The translations under genes were made by a program, and so were the position numbers. A stretch of 20,379 nucleotides of DNA, from positions 1 to 20,379 of the forward strand of contig DGRR01000222.1 in NCBI GenBank assembly GCA_002389995.1, given 5' to 3'. This DNA comes from Ruminococcus sp. UBA4383 (lineage in GTDB: Bacteria; Bacillota; Clostridia; Oscillospirales; Ruminococcaceae). Below are positions 6,630-14,627 of the stretch, in pieces; position 1 is the stretch's first letter; every line of letters starts with the position of its first letter. The notes under the pieces were generated by a model. That model ran no database searches. It was not told the origin of the DNA and saw only the letters and a list, made by a program, of their open reading frames with translations.

Positions 6630-7556
6630 ATGTCAATCTCAAAAAAATATGCTGCTGAGTTTATCGGTACTATGGTTCTGGTTCTTCTCGGCTGCGGAAC
6701 AGCTATGCTCGTGGGCTGCGATGCCAAAAACGGCTGCGGTTATCTTCTTACTGCACTCGCCTTCGGACTTGTAATAGTCGGTATGGCTTACAGTATAGGA
6801 AATATTTCAGGCTGCCATATAAACCCTGCGGTTTCACTTGCGGTATTCCTCACAGGAGGCATATCATCAGCGGAATTTATCGGTTACATAATTGCTCAGT
6901 GCCTCGGAGCTTTTGCAGGTTCGGGACTTCTCACAGCAATTTTCGTTCTTGGTGATATCCCCGACCAGACAGGTGCTTTCGGCTCAAACGGTCTCGCAGG
7001 CGTAGGCAACAATGCTGTTGCAGGTCTGCTCGTTGAAGTTCTCCTCACATTTATATTCGTTATAACTATCCTCGGAGTTACTTCAAAGAAAGCAAATCAC
7101 GGCTCGTTCGCAGGTCTTGTAATAGGTCTTACTCTTACTCTCGTACATATCTTCGGTATCGGTCTTACAGGTACTTCCGTAAACCCTGCAAGAAGTATCG
7201 GTCCTGCTGTTGCATCTGCAATAAACGGAAATGCCGCTCCTCTTGCATCACTCTGGGTATTCGTTGCAGGTCCTCTCATAGGAGCATTTATCGCAGCCGT
7301 TACATACAAGGTTCTTGAAGGTCCTTCAAAAGCTGCTTCTGTTCCTGTTAAAAAACCTGCTCCCGTTAAAAAGCCTGCCGCACCCGCTGCACCCGCTGCT
7401 CCTGCTCCTCAGGCTCCCAAAGCTGAACCCGCTCCCGAAAAAACTGAGGAAACTCCCGTTCAGCAGAAAAAAATCGAAATTCCGATTATTGATGACGATG
7501 AACAAAAAGCTTCTGACCTAATGAAAGAAATTAATCAGGCTTTCGATAAGGAATAA
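6630..7556 (+). CDS. AqpZ-like aquaporin with Pro/Ala-rich cytoplasmic tail
   Basis: 308 aa. Residues 1-230 form a six-helix MIP channel with both asparagine boxes: NPA at 65-67 (GCHINPAV) and NPAR at 185-188 (GTSVNPARSIGPA). The aromatic/arginine filter as in E. coli AqpZ can be read as Phe45, His173, Thr182 and Arg188, so a water-selective pore is more likely than a glycerol facilitator. Residues 231-308 are an extra tail: repeated VKKPAPVKKPA, an AAPAAPAAPAPQAP stretch, then a charged end with IPIIDDDEQKASDLMKEINQ, which may form a short helix. AqpZ proteins usually end near residue 230, so this tail is an addition, probably in the cytoplasm. The start has AAAGGAGG about 11 nt upstream. 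It is a single-gene unit with a clear promoter and terminator. Confidence 0.92.
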   Translation: MSISKKYAAEFIGTMVLVLLGCGTAMLVGCDAKNGCGYLLTALAFGLVIVGMAYSIGNISGCHINPAVSLAVFLTGGISSAEFIGYIIAQCLGAFAGSGLLTAIFVLGDIPDQTGAFGSNGLAGVGNNAVAGLLVEVLLTFIFVITILGVTSKKANHGSFAGLVIGLTLTLVHIFGIGLTGTSVNPARSIGPAVASAINGNAAPLASLWVFVAGPLIGAFIAAVTYKVLEGPSKAASVPVKKPAPVKKPAAPAAPAAPAPQAPKAEPAPEKTEETPVQQKKIEIPIIDDDEQKASDLMKEINQAFDKE

Positions 7557-7563
7557 TAAATTT

Positions 7564-7594
7564 CGGTTCTCCCTCAAAGGAGAACCGTTTTTTT
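7564..7594 (+). terminator. intrinsic terminator of the aquaporin gene
   Basis: CGGTTCTCC-CTCAAA-GGAGAACCG, a perfect 9-bp stem followed by seven T residues. Confidence 0.93.
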
Positions 7595-7623
7595 GTTTAA
7601 TATAAAAATTATTTATTTTTCTA

Positions 7624-7652
7624 TTGACAAATACGTTTATATGGTGTATAAT
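7624..7652 (+). promoter_or_regulatory. consensus promoter of tRNA-Pro
   Basis: TTGACA (7624-7629) and TATAAT (7647-7652) with a 17-nt spacer, 11 nt before the mature tRNA. Confidence 0.85.
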
Positions 7653-7663
7653 AAATTTGTTGT

Positions 7664-7740
7664 CGAGGTGTGGCTCAGTTTGGTAGAGTACTACGTTCGG
7701 GACGTAGGGGCCGCAGGTTCAAATCCTGTCACCTCGACCA
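7664..7740 (+). tRNA. tRNA-Pro (anticodon CGG)
   Basis: A 77-nt tRNA. The acceptor stem pairs CGAGGTG (7664-7670) with CACCTCG (7730-7736). The anticodon stem CTACG/CGTAG encloses TTCGGGA with anticodon CGG, reading CCG. The T arm is CAGG-TTCAAAT-CCTG. Discriminator A7737 is followed by an encoded CCA. Confidence 0.97.
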
Positions 7741-7750
7741 TTTTTTATAG

Positions 7751-7779
7751 AAAATCCCCCGATTTTTTCGGGGGATTTT
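7751..7779. terminator. bidirectional intrinsic terminator (tRNA-Pro / C11 protease)
   Basis: A 12-bp stem AAAATCCCCCGA/TCGGGGGATTTT around a T5 loop, followed by T residues on the plus strand and preceded by A residues that serve the minus strand. The TAA of the C11 protease gene (7783-7781) touches it. Confidence 0.85.
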
Positions 7780-7780
7780 T

Positions 7781-10177
7781 TTATTCTGCCATTAAAGCTT
7801 CTGTCCAGTATGTCTGATTGTATATGTCTGTGAAACGATACATAATTTTCATGTCATCATCACCCACATATGAATCAGATATTTTCATATCATCTGTTAC
7901 GGTCATCTGTTCGCCAAGATAATAATTTCCCTGAAATTCTTCATCATAACTGTAATAGTCACACACGAAATCAATTTTATCACCGACATTTATTTCAGTC
8001 ATGGACTTTGCAACAGTTTCAGTCTCCTCAGTATATTCAGGCTGTGCGCCTGCTATATATCCGTTGGGGTTTTCGCTGTCGAATACAAGGATAAGCTTAA
8101 CTTTTTCACCGTTGAGAAATGCGGGAACATAGCCTGTTATAGTATATTCACCATTTTCGTTTTCAGTTGTATCCGTATGGTAATATGCAACAATCTGATT
8201 ATTTATGGAGATTCTGTACCTGCTTATATCAGCCACAAGTCTGCCTTCATCATCAAATGTATAGCTGTTTTCAAGACCGAGGTCAACGTAACCTGTGCCG
8301 TCATCATAGAATACGCTTGCATCTATGCTGTGAATAAGCGCAAACTGACTGTCAGGAATTGACATTTTATAATCATCGCCGTCTTTTTCCCATACCAGAT
8401 TGCTTGTATCAAAATGATTGAGTGATACAAATTCGGCAGCATCATCATTGCTTACGGAACTCTCTTTCATGAAATCGGTGTTTGAACCGTCAAGCCCGTC
8501 AATTGAACGGTCTCCGCCCATAAATGCTGAAAGAAGTGAACCTATTGCATCTGCACCCATTGAAGATGATGAAGATGATGAAGATGAACCGAATAATGAA
8601 CTTAACGGAGAACTTGAACCGCCTGCGGCAATCTGTCCGCTTGTTTCAAGCTTTGCAAAACTGCGTATACATTTTGAATATGAAGAATCCATACCGATTT
8701 TATCATAGGTATTGCAGGCAGGGTCAACATATGATGTCCTCTTATAAGGGAAATATATTGAAACACCGTTTGCATTCGTCATATTTGAAGAAGTACGGTT
8801 ATATTTGACAGCACCTTTCAGAGCGGAAGAAAGTTCAAATCCCTGTTGGGTATTGGTATTTTCCGCAAAATTAACAAGGTCTATCTGGTCTATCTTTGAA
8901 CTTTTGGCGAACTCTCTTGCACCACATCTTGCATCTGAAACAGTCTGATACTGATTTGATGATATAAGACTGCTGACAGATTCAGCCCATGACTTTAATT
9001 TTGAAGGAACTGTATTTGAAAATTCTGCCAAATCTATAACAGAAAGAGTAGTCTGCTGACCTCTGCATTTTTTTGCACAGGTTGTTACAAAATCGTCCAC
9101 TATATTCTTACCTGTTTCAACAGTTGACATTGAAGTATTTTTGCCGAGTTTACTGAGCCATTCCGTATAATACCAGCCTACACCCGGTTCTGTTTCCTCC
9201 GAGGCTATCATGTAATCCGCATAGTCATCAAGCATGAAAGCTGTTTCGGCAGTAGCCATAAGGCAGGCATCAAATCCGACAAAATCGAATTTGACTTCAC
9301 TGTTTTTGAGAGCCTGAGCAATTTCTTCAAGCTCCATAGAGCCTGATTTATTTTTCTCATCATAGCCGTAACCGCTTACAGAACCGCCGCCGTGGTCCCA
9401 GAGGATTAATTCATTACGGTTTGCGGGATAATTTTTATTGCAGTATTTAATAAAATCAGTCAGGTTATTCGGGTCTGTCATGGCTTTTGAGCCGTAATTG
9501 TTTTCAAGGAGTTCAAGACCGTGATTTTTTATTCTGAAAATCTGATTGTTCTTATTGCTTATGCCGTTGGTTTTCCACTGTTTGCAGCCGCCTGTGAGAA
9601 CGATTATATTAACATTGTCACCGAAATCAGCCGAAGCCATTTCCTGCATATCGGAGGAAGCCATGCCGTATTTTGATTCAAGGTCAGTACCGCACATATA
9701 GACCATTATAGTAACGGTATCCTGATTGTTTCCGAGGATATTTGTATATTTTGCCCTTGAACCTGATGCGACTGTATTGTCAGCATTTCCGCCTGATGCG
9801 GACTGTCCCGAAGAAAAACCGCCGAAATTGAATGATGACGGTGCGGATTCCTCTCCCGAAAGCATACCTTCCAGCAGACTTCCCATTAAACTTCCGCCCG
9901 AAGATGAACTGCCTGAATTGCCTGTATTCTGAGTTGCAACATCTCCTCCTCCGCCCAGAAGTTTAGGCAAAAGCAAAAGGGCAAGCAGAAGAAGCGAACC
10001 TCCTCCGAGAGATGCTCTTTTTATGCCTTTTCCGCTTGTGACGGGAGTTTTTCCTGCCTGACTGTCAGAACCGACTCTTTGATTTCCTATTTTTTCGCCA
10101 CGTCTGTGAACGCCGCTGCTTGTCTGATTGCTGATATTTTTTTCCCTTGCTTTTGGTCTGTTGTTTTTGTTATCCAT
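7781..10177 (-). CDS. membrane-anchored clostripain-family (C11) cysteine protease
   Basis: 798 aa. A basic, disordered 55-residue N-terminus precedes one hydrophobic segment (58-75, GGGSLLLLALLLLPKLLGGGG) and a Ser/Gly-rich linker (about 80-150). The peptidase C11 domain starts near 153 (DTVTIMVYMCGTDLES) and holds the catalytic dyad His262 (LILWDHGGG) and Cys305 (FVGFDACLMATAET), followed by ASEETEPGVGWYYTEWL. C11 enzymes cut after basic residues and often self-activate. After the domain come a second Ser-rich, low-complexity stretch (about 525-560, with SSSSSSSSS) and a C-terminal beta-rich region of about 230 residues without a recognised family. The helix without a clear cleavage site suggests an outward-facing anchored enzyme. 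ATG at 10177 has AGGTGATT upstream. It is last in the run of polyamine genes, 18 nt after nspC; no functional link is known to me. Confidence 0.88.
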   Translation of the reverse strand: MDNKNNRPKAREKNISNQTSSGVHRRGEKIGNQRVGSDSQAGKTPVTSGKGIKRASLGGGSLLLLALLLLPKLLGGGGDVATQNTGNSGSSSSGGSLMGSLLEGMLSGEESAPSSFNFGGFSSGQSASGGNADNTVASGSRAKYTNILGNNQDTVTIMVYMCGTDLESKYGMASSDMQEMASADFGDNVNIIVLTGGCKQWKTNGISNKNNQIFRIKNHGLELLENNYGSKAMTDPNNLTDFIKYCNKNYPANRNELILWDHGGGSVSGYGYDEKNKSGSMELEEIAQALKNSEVKFDFVGFDACLMATAETAFMLDDYADYMIASEETEPGVGWYYTEWLSKLGKNTSMSTVETGKNIVDDFVTTCAKKCRGQQTTLSVIDLAEFSNTVPSKLKSWAESVSSLISSNQYQTVSDARCGAREFAKSSKIDQIDLVNFAENTNTQQGFELSSALKGAVKYNRTSSNMTNANGVSIYFPYKRTSYVDPACNTYDKIGMDSSYSKCIRSFAKLETSGQIAAGGSSSPLSSLFGSSSSSSSSSMGADAIGSLLSAFMGGDRSIDGLDGSNTDFMKESSVSNDDAAEFVSLNHFDTSNLVWEKDGDDYKMSIPDSQFALIHSIDASVFYDDGTGYVDLGLENSYTFDDEGRLVADISRYRISINNQIVAYYHTDTTENENGEYTITGYVPAFLNGEKVKLILVFDSENPNGYIAGAQPEYTEETETVAKSMTEINVGDKIDFVCDYYSYDEEFQGNYYLGEQMTVTDDMKISDSYVGDDDMKIMYRFTDIYNQTYWTEALMAE

Positions 10178-10195
10178 TAAATCACCTGCTTTATT

Positions 10196-11320
10196 TTAAA
10201 TTCTTGCCTTGAAATTTTCGTAGCCGAATTTTTTCAGCATTTCAATATTTTCATCGGATTTGAGAAGATATATCGCAGGCAAAGGCATACCGTTGAATGT
10301 ATTGTTCTTTACCATTGAATATATAGCCATATCCTCAAATACAAGCCTGTCACCGATACTGATTATGTTGTCAAATGAATATTCCCCTATGAAATCCCCT
10401 GAAAGACAAGTCTGTGAACCAAGTCTGTAATTATATTTCTTTTCACTGGGATTTCCTGAATCCTTTAAAGGCGGACGGTACGGCATTTCAAGAACATCAG
10501 GCATATGACAAGCCGCAGATGTATCAAGTATGAGAATATCCGTATCACTTTCAACAACATCAAGGACTTCCGTAATTAAATATCCTGCATTGAGAGCAAC
10601 AGCCTCCCCAGGTTCAAGATATACATTGAGATTATACTTGTCCTGCATATGTTTTATGCATTTTTCGAGCCTTGAAATATCATAGTCCTCACGGGTTATA
10701 TGATGACCTCCGCCGAAATTAATCCACTGCATATTTTCCAGAACATCACCGAATTTTTCTTCAACAGCGTTCAGAGTTTTTTCGAGGTCATCTGAATTTT
10801 GTTCGCATAATGTATGGAAATGCAGACCTGTAACGCCGTATAAATCATCACGGTCAAAATATTTGTTTTTGATTCCGAGCCTTGATTTCGGTGAACATGG
10901 GTCATAGATTTCATGACCTTCCTGCGTTGAGAGTTCAGGATTTATACGCAGACCTATTTTTTTACCAGCCTTTAAAACTCTTTCCCTGTATCTGTCAAGC
11001 TGACTGAAAGAGTTGAAAATAATATGACCGCAGTAAGATATTATCTCATCAATCTCATTTTCACGGTAAGCGGCTGAAAATACATGATTTTCCTTTCCCA
11101 TTTCTTCAAATCCGAGTTTTGCCTCAAATAAGCCGCTGCAAGCCGTACCGCTTAAATATTTACCTATAAGCGGATAGAGATGATAACAGGAAAAAGCTTT
11201 CTGAGCGAGGAGAATTTTTGCACCTGTCCTGTCCTGAACGCCCTTTAATATTTCAAGATTATTTATTAATTTTTTCTCATCAATAACATAGCAAGGCGTT
11301 TCAAAATTTTTAATATCCAT
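10196..11320 (-). CDS. nspC: carboxynorspermidine/carboxyspermidine decarboxylase (NspC)
   Basis: PLP-dependent alanine-racemase-fold decarboxylase that converts carboxyspermidine to spermidine (or the nor-homologue), the last step of the route not using decarboxylated SAM. From the ATG at 11320 (374 aa): PLP lysine at Lys41 (ILLAQKAFSCYHLYP), FHTLCE at about 168-173, PLP-phosphate-binding GGGHH at 203-207, EPGEA at 236-240, and the C-terminal catalytic CLSGDFIGEY (Cys305, Asp309). All expected landmarks are present and length is normal. An in-frame TTG at 11335 would add five residues and has GGGGG very close upstream; I prefer the ATG because the intervening 15 bases match a noncoding leader motif found twice near ywqG, but the ribosome site is then far. 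It is downstream of casdh with a small unknown gene between them, ending 10 nt upstream. Confidence 0.93.
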   Translation of the reverse strand: MDIKNFETPCYVIDEKKLINNLEILKGVQDRTGAKILLAQKAFSCYHLYPLIGKYLSGTACSGLFEAKLGFEEMGKENHVFSAAYRENEIDEIISYCGHIIFNSFSQLDRYRERVLKAGKKIGLRINPELSTQEGHEIYDPCSPKSRLGIKNKYFDRDDLYGVTGLHFHTLCEQNSDDLEKTLNAVEEKFGDVLENMQWINFGGGHHITREDYDISRLEKCIKHMQDKYNLNVYLEPGEAVALNAGYLITEVLDVVESDTDILILDTSAACHMPDVLEMPYRPPLKDSGNPSEKKYNYRLGSQTCLSGDFIGEYSFDNIISIGDRLVFEDMAIYSMVKNNTFNGMPLPAIYLLKSDENIEMLKKFGYENFKARI

Positions 11321-11345
11321 ATTTAAAATCGTCAAATCCCCCTTA

Positions 11346-11861
11346 TCAGCAGTATCTCATGTACTTCAAATCCTTAAATTCATAGTCGGGATTTTTTCTG
11401 AAAAATATTTTTTCCCTGAATTTTTCCCTGTCGTCATTGATATAGTTCAGTATGCAAAATCTGTAAATCCATATTCCCCAGTCACATTCAACAGTGCGGT
11501 AATTATAGACAACTCTGCCGTACTGACCTTTTTCAAGCGTGAAAAGTTTCTTGTTGTAACTCCTGTAAATCATTTCATAATTGTCATTATCCTTAATAAC
11601 TTTCACCACGCTGTCAACAGGGAGATTATACCATTTATTTTTTTCAAAAATATCTTTCCCGTAAGTTTTTGTATGCTGACTGAAATAATTAATTCCCTCA
11701 GTTCCCTGAAAAATCCTCACTGTATCAACGAGAGCTTCCGCATTTTTATCTTTAATTTCAGACTTTACGGGAAAAAATTTCATATTCCGCCTTAAATTTG
11801 CGTATTCAGGGTATCTTACATTCTTGTAATAGCTTATAGTTACACTCTGTACGAAAAGCAT
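11346..11861 (-). CDS. unrecognised 171-aa protein between casdh and nspC
   Basis: I do not recognise a family. The protein is basic and rich in aromatic residues (many Tyr, Phe, Trp), with no signal peptide or transmembrane helix, so it is probably cytoplasmic. Notable stretches are FPVKSEIKDKNAEALVDTV, YRTVECDWGIWIYRF and the final KDLKYMRYC. The ATG at 11861 has no good ribosome site and an in-frame TAG lies just upstream; an ATG at 11783 (giving 145 aa) has AAGGCGG a few bases before it and is a serious alternative. The gene lies 10 nt before nspC and follows a strong hairpin after casdh, so it sits within the carboxyspermidine pathway genes. It is less certainly coding than its neighbours; frame length and position argue for it. 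Confidence 0.6.
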   Translation of the reverse strand: MLFVQSVTISYYKNVRYPEYANLRRNMKFFPVKSEIKDKNAEALVDTVRIFQGTEGINYFSQHTKTYGKDIFEKNKWYNLPVDSVVKVIKDNDNYEMIYRSYNKKLFTLEKGQYGRVVYNYRTVECDWGIWIYRFCILNYINDDREKFREKIFFRKNPDYEFKDLKYMRYC

Positions 11862-11870
11862 AATCTAAAA

Positions 11871-11904
11871 TGGGGGAGCAGCCGTCAAGGGCTGCTTTCC
11901 CCCA
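11871..11904 (-). terminator. strong hairpin between casdh and the 171-aa gene
   Basis: TGGGGGA-GCAGCC pairs with GGCTGC-TTTCCCCCA around GTCAA, about 13 bp with a 2-nt bulge. On the minus strand it is followed by ATTTTAGATT, a poor T tract. It may be a partial terminator, an mRNA 3'-end stabiliser or an attenuator reducing expression of the genes beyond it. Confidence 0.6.
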
Positions 11905-11918
11905 ATTCTCCTTTCCTA

Positions 11919-13121
11919 TCAGTCAACAAGAACAGGGTTGAAATCTTCCTCCCACGGGAGTCCCCATTTATTGAGAGCCTCCATGAACGGGTCGGGGTCA
12001 AATTCCTCTATATTGTAAACGCCAGCCTTATTCCAAGTGCCTGTCATAATCATCATAGCACCAATCATAGCGGGAACACCTGTTGTATAGGAAATAGCCT
12101 GAGAGCCGACTTCCTTGTAACATTCCTGGTGGTCGCAGATATTATAGAGGTAATAATTTTTATCTTTGCCGTCTTTTTTTCCACGGAAAATACAGCCGAT
12201 ATTTGTTTTTCCGACAGTTCTCGGACCGAGTGATGCAGGGTCGGGGAGTACGGCTTTAAGGAACTGCAAAGGCACGATTTTCTTACCCTCATACATGATA
12301 GGTTCAATGGAGGTCATGCCTACATTTTCAAGGCATTTAAGGTGTGTGAGATAACTCTGTCCGAATGTCATAAAGAATCTTATTCTCTTTATTCCCTTGA
12401 TATTGAGAGCGAGTGATTCAAGTTCTTCATGGTGGAGAAGGTACATATCCTTTTCGCCCACGCCCTTGAAATTGTAAACACGCTTTATTTCCATAGGTTC
12501 GGTTTCAATCCATTTGCCGTCCTGAATATAGCTTCCCTTTGCGGAAACTTCACGGATATTTATTTCGGGGTTGAAATTTGTTGCGAAAGGATAACCGTGG
12601 TCACCGCCGTTGCAGTCAAGGATATCTATATAATTGATTTCATCAAATTCATGCTTCATGGCATACGCAGAAAATACTCCTGTAACGCCGGGGTCAAAAC
12701 CGCTTCCGAGGAGTGCGGTTATACCTGCTTTTTCAAATCTTTCACGGTATGCCCACTGCCACTTGTATTCAAATTTAGCAGTATCAAGCGGTTCATAGTT
12801 TGCAGTATCAACATAATGTGTTTTAGTTGCAAGACAAGCGTCCATGATAGTCAAATCCTGATAAGGGAGCGCAAGATTGAGGACTACATCAGGCTTATAG
12901 CTGTTAATCAGTGCGATAAGTTCATCGGTATTGTCAGCATTTACCTGAGCGGTTTCGATAACAGTCTTTGTTGTGGGCTGTAATTTTTCTTTAAGGGCAT
13001 CGCATTTAGATTTTGTACGGCTTGCAATCATGATACCCTCGAATACGTCACTGTTCTGACAGCATTTGTGAATGGCAACAGAGGCAACTCCTCCGCAGCC
13101 GATAATCATACATTTTCCCAT
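11919..13121 (-). CDS. carboxyspermidine dehydrogenase (saccharopine dehydrogenase family)
   Basis: 400 aa. It reductively condenses putrescine (or diaminopropane) with aspartate semialdehyde to carboxy(nor)spermidine using NADPH; NspC then decarboxylates it. An N-terminal Rossmann fold is shown by MIIGCGGVASVAIHKC (glycines 8, 10, 11), with ASRTKSKCDAL for the cofactor adenine end and VVLNLALPYQDL. ALLGSGFDPGVTGVFSAYA and LDCNGGDHGYPFATNFNPEI are typical of the carboxy(nor)spermidine synthase branch rather than lysine-pathway saccharopine reductases, and the company of nspC supports this. Length is normal for the branch. The ATG at 13121 follows AAAAAGGAGT. It follows a DUF3592 gene by 24 nt, so it is probably read from upstream. 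Called CASDH or lys1-like in annotations; no fixed symbol given. Confidence 0.92.
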   Translation of the reverse strand: MGKCMIIGCGGVASVAIHKCCQNSDVFEGIMIASRTKSKCDALKEKLQPTTKTVIETAQVNADNTDELIALINSYKPDVVLNLALPYQDLTIMDACLATKTHYVDTANYEPLDTAKFEYKWQWAYRERFEKAGITALLGSGFDPGVTGVFSAYAMKHEFDEINYIDILDCNGGDHGYPFATNFNPEINIREVSAKGSYIQDGKWIETEPMEIKRVYNFKGVGEKDMYLLHHEELESLALNIKGIKRIRFFMTFGQSYLTHLKCLENVGMTSIEPIMYEGKKIVPLQFLKAVLPDPASLGPRTVGKTNIGCIFRGKKDGKDKNYYLYNICDHQECYKEVGSQAISYTTGVPAMIGAMMIMTGTWNKAGVYNIEEFDPDPFMEALNKWGLPWEEDFNPVLVD

Positions 13122-13145
13122 TTTCTTTAACTCCTTTTTGATAAT

Positions 13146-13562
13146 TTATTTATGCATCATAATGAACACAATAACAGCAGCGGCAATTGAAACAATACCC
13201 ACTGATGTGAATATTATGCTTAATATCTTTCCTGCCTTCATCTGCGGAATATAAATTTTCTGCGGTGACTGCGGGTCAATGAATATTTTCATTGTTTCAC
13301 CCTCACTGAATACAGGAGGATTTGTTGAATATGCTGATTCTGCCGTGTATGTTCTTCCGTCATAGTCATACTGCATCACGGGCTTGTACATAGTTGAGTA
13401 ATGCCCGTTGCTGTGTGAAGTGTGTTTCCTGTTTTCGATAACCGTTGCAGAAACTTCCTGAGTGCAGATACTTTTTCTTTTTTTGTCTGATAAAGATATT
13501 GTTACTCCCACTGAAATAAATACCGCTGCAAAAAGCAATATAAAAATTATTGCATACCACAT
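13146..13562 (-). CDS. DUF3592-family membrane protein (copy 2)
   Basis: 138 aa of unknown function. An N-terminal transmembrane helix (about 3-23) and a C-terminal one (about 111-135) flank a soluble beta-rich domain typical of DUF3592, with VSATVIENRKHTS, YKPVMQYDYDGRTYTAES and NPPVFSEGETMKIFIDP. It is a clear paralogue of the next gene upstream (13577-14002), sharing the order of these motifs, so the pair arose by tandem duplication. The start has AAGGGG 7 nt upstream. Gaps of 14 and 24 nt to its neighbours place it in one transcript with casdh. No link of DUF3592 with polyamines is known to me. Confidence 0.8.
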   Translation of the reverse strand: MWYAIIFILLFAAVFISVGVTISLSDKKRKSICTQEVSATVIENRKHTSHSNGHYSTMYKPVMQYDYDGRTYTAESAYSTNPPVFSEGETMKIFIDPQSPQKIYIPQMKAGKILSIIFTSVGIVSIAAAVIVFIMMHK

Positions 13563-13576
13563 ATTTTAACCCCTTA

Positions 13577-14002
13577 TCATTTTTTGAAAGCCTTTACAGG
13601 TACGGCTAACAGTATTACACCTCCGACAGCCATTAAGACTACATATGTAATAGTTCTTGTAGTGCCGTCCTCAGGGACATATACTTCATTCGGGTCATCG
13701 GGATTCAGGAAAATCTGAACTTTTTCACCCTCATCGAATCTTGGCGGATTTGTGGATATACCGCTTTGGAATGTATAAGTTTTCCCGTTGTAGTCGTATT
13801 CAAAGACGGGAGTATATTTTATACTTGTCTTATGTTTTTTTCTTTTTACAGTACGTTTTTTATTTTCGATAACGGTACTCAGAACCTCTGTGATACATAC
13901 TTCTTTCAGGTGTTTCTGTTCACGCATGAGAAAAATTCCTGCTCCCAGAAATGCAGCCCCGAAAACAAGTAAAAATAAAATTGAAATAACTTTTTCTTTC
14001 AT
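13577..14002 (-). CDS. DUF3592-family membrane protein (copy 1)
   Basis: 141 aa of unknown function. Transmembrane helices at about 5-25 and 117-136 flank the DUF3592 domain, seen in VLSTVIENKKRTV, YTPVFEYDYNGKTYTFQSG and NPPRFDEGEKVQIFLNPDDP. AGAGGGGAT precedes the ATG at 14002. It starts 11 nt after the YdjM-like gene and ends 14 nt before its paralogue. The two copies share clear similarity in the core but differ in the linker (KRTVKRKKHKTS against KHTSHSNGHYST), so they are not a recent duplication. Confidence 0.8.
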   Translation of the reverse strand: MKEKVISILFLLVFGAAFLGAGIFLMREQKHLKEVCITEVLSTVIENKKRTVKRKKHKTSIKYTPVFEYDYNGKTYTFQSGISTNPPRFDEGEKVQIFLNPDDPNEVYVPEDGTTRTITYVVLMAVGGVILLAVPVKAFKK

Positions 14003-14013
14003 ATTAATCCCCT

Positions 14014-14616
14014 CTATAATTTCATAAATGATATTGCAAGAAATATAACCGCCATAAGTATACCCACAAGAAAAAGTGCTGTATTGCCTGTCCTGTCCGA
14101 ATACATAAGATTAAAGCATACGCCCTTTTTTACGGGAAAGAAAAGCTGTTCGGGCTTTCTGTTCAGCAAATCAAGTGCAAGATGTGAAATAAATCCTGCC
14201 GCATATCCTATGCATACAGGCGGATATATTAAATATACACATAATGTTGAAAGCGCACAGGCAAGAAGTGAATGTGAAAATTTCCTGTGAGCCGCCGCCA
14301 TGAAAATTATGCATAAAGCTATAAATCCGATAATTCCTGCACTCTGTCCGAATCCTGCATATGCGTAAATATGCCTGTAAATACCTAAGTGAAAATAAAA
14401 ATCAACAGCCGCAAGCAGAATCAGAAAAACTGTAATCCCTATGATTATTCTTGCAAGGCGGTTTTTGTGGTTATGTTTCGAGAATAAGTCTATATCGCAT
14501 ATCACACCGCCCAAAGCCCCCACGCATGATACTGCGATAATCTGTCCTACGCTTTCACAGTGAGTTACGGCAGCCGCAGATGCCACTCCCCATGCAGCAT
14601 GAGTATTTCTTAACAT
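14014..14616 (-). CDS. YdjM-like membrane-bound metal-dependent hydrolase family protein
   Basis: 200 aa with about five hydrophobic segments (near 24-42, 56-74, 88-110, 117-143, 180-198). It shows the polar motifs of the DUF457/YdjM family: GGVICDIDLFSKHNHKNR, RKFSHSLLACA and GFISHLALDLLN, with His and Asp residues at membrane boundaries that are thought to bind metal. Members are poorly understood and are predicted hydrolases of the inner membrane. AGAGGG precedes the ATG at 14616. It lies in a tight run between ywqG (11 nt) and DUF3592 (11 nt). Confidence 0.82.
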   Translation of the reverse strand: MLRNTHAAWGVASAAAVTHCESVGQIIAVSCVGALGGVICDIDLFSKHNHKNRLARIIIGITVFLILLAAVDFYFHLGIYRHIYAYAGFGQSAGIIGFIALCIIFMAAAHRKFSHSLLACALSTLCVYLIYPPVCIGYAAGFISHLALDLLNRKPEQLFFPVKKGVCFNLMYSDRTGNTALFLVGILMAVIFLAISFMKL

Positions 14617-14627
14617 ATAATACCCTC

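Noticed and set aside
7593..7817. 74-aa plus-strand ORF
   Set aside because: It runs straight through tRNA-Pro, its terminator and the end of the C11 gene.
8560..8590. GATGAAGAT tandem repeat as a phase-variation tract
   Set aside because: The unit is a multiple of three and encodes a Ser run in frame, so slippage would only change linker length.
11871..11904. Hairpin as a known riboswitch
   Set aside because: A simple stem-loop without conserved junctions; no known ligand-binding motif is visible.
12429..12983. 184-aa plus-strand ORF inside casdh
   Set aside because: Long only because the opposite strand is a real gene with low stop frequency; it has no ribosome site and casdh motifs are unambiguous.
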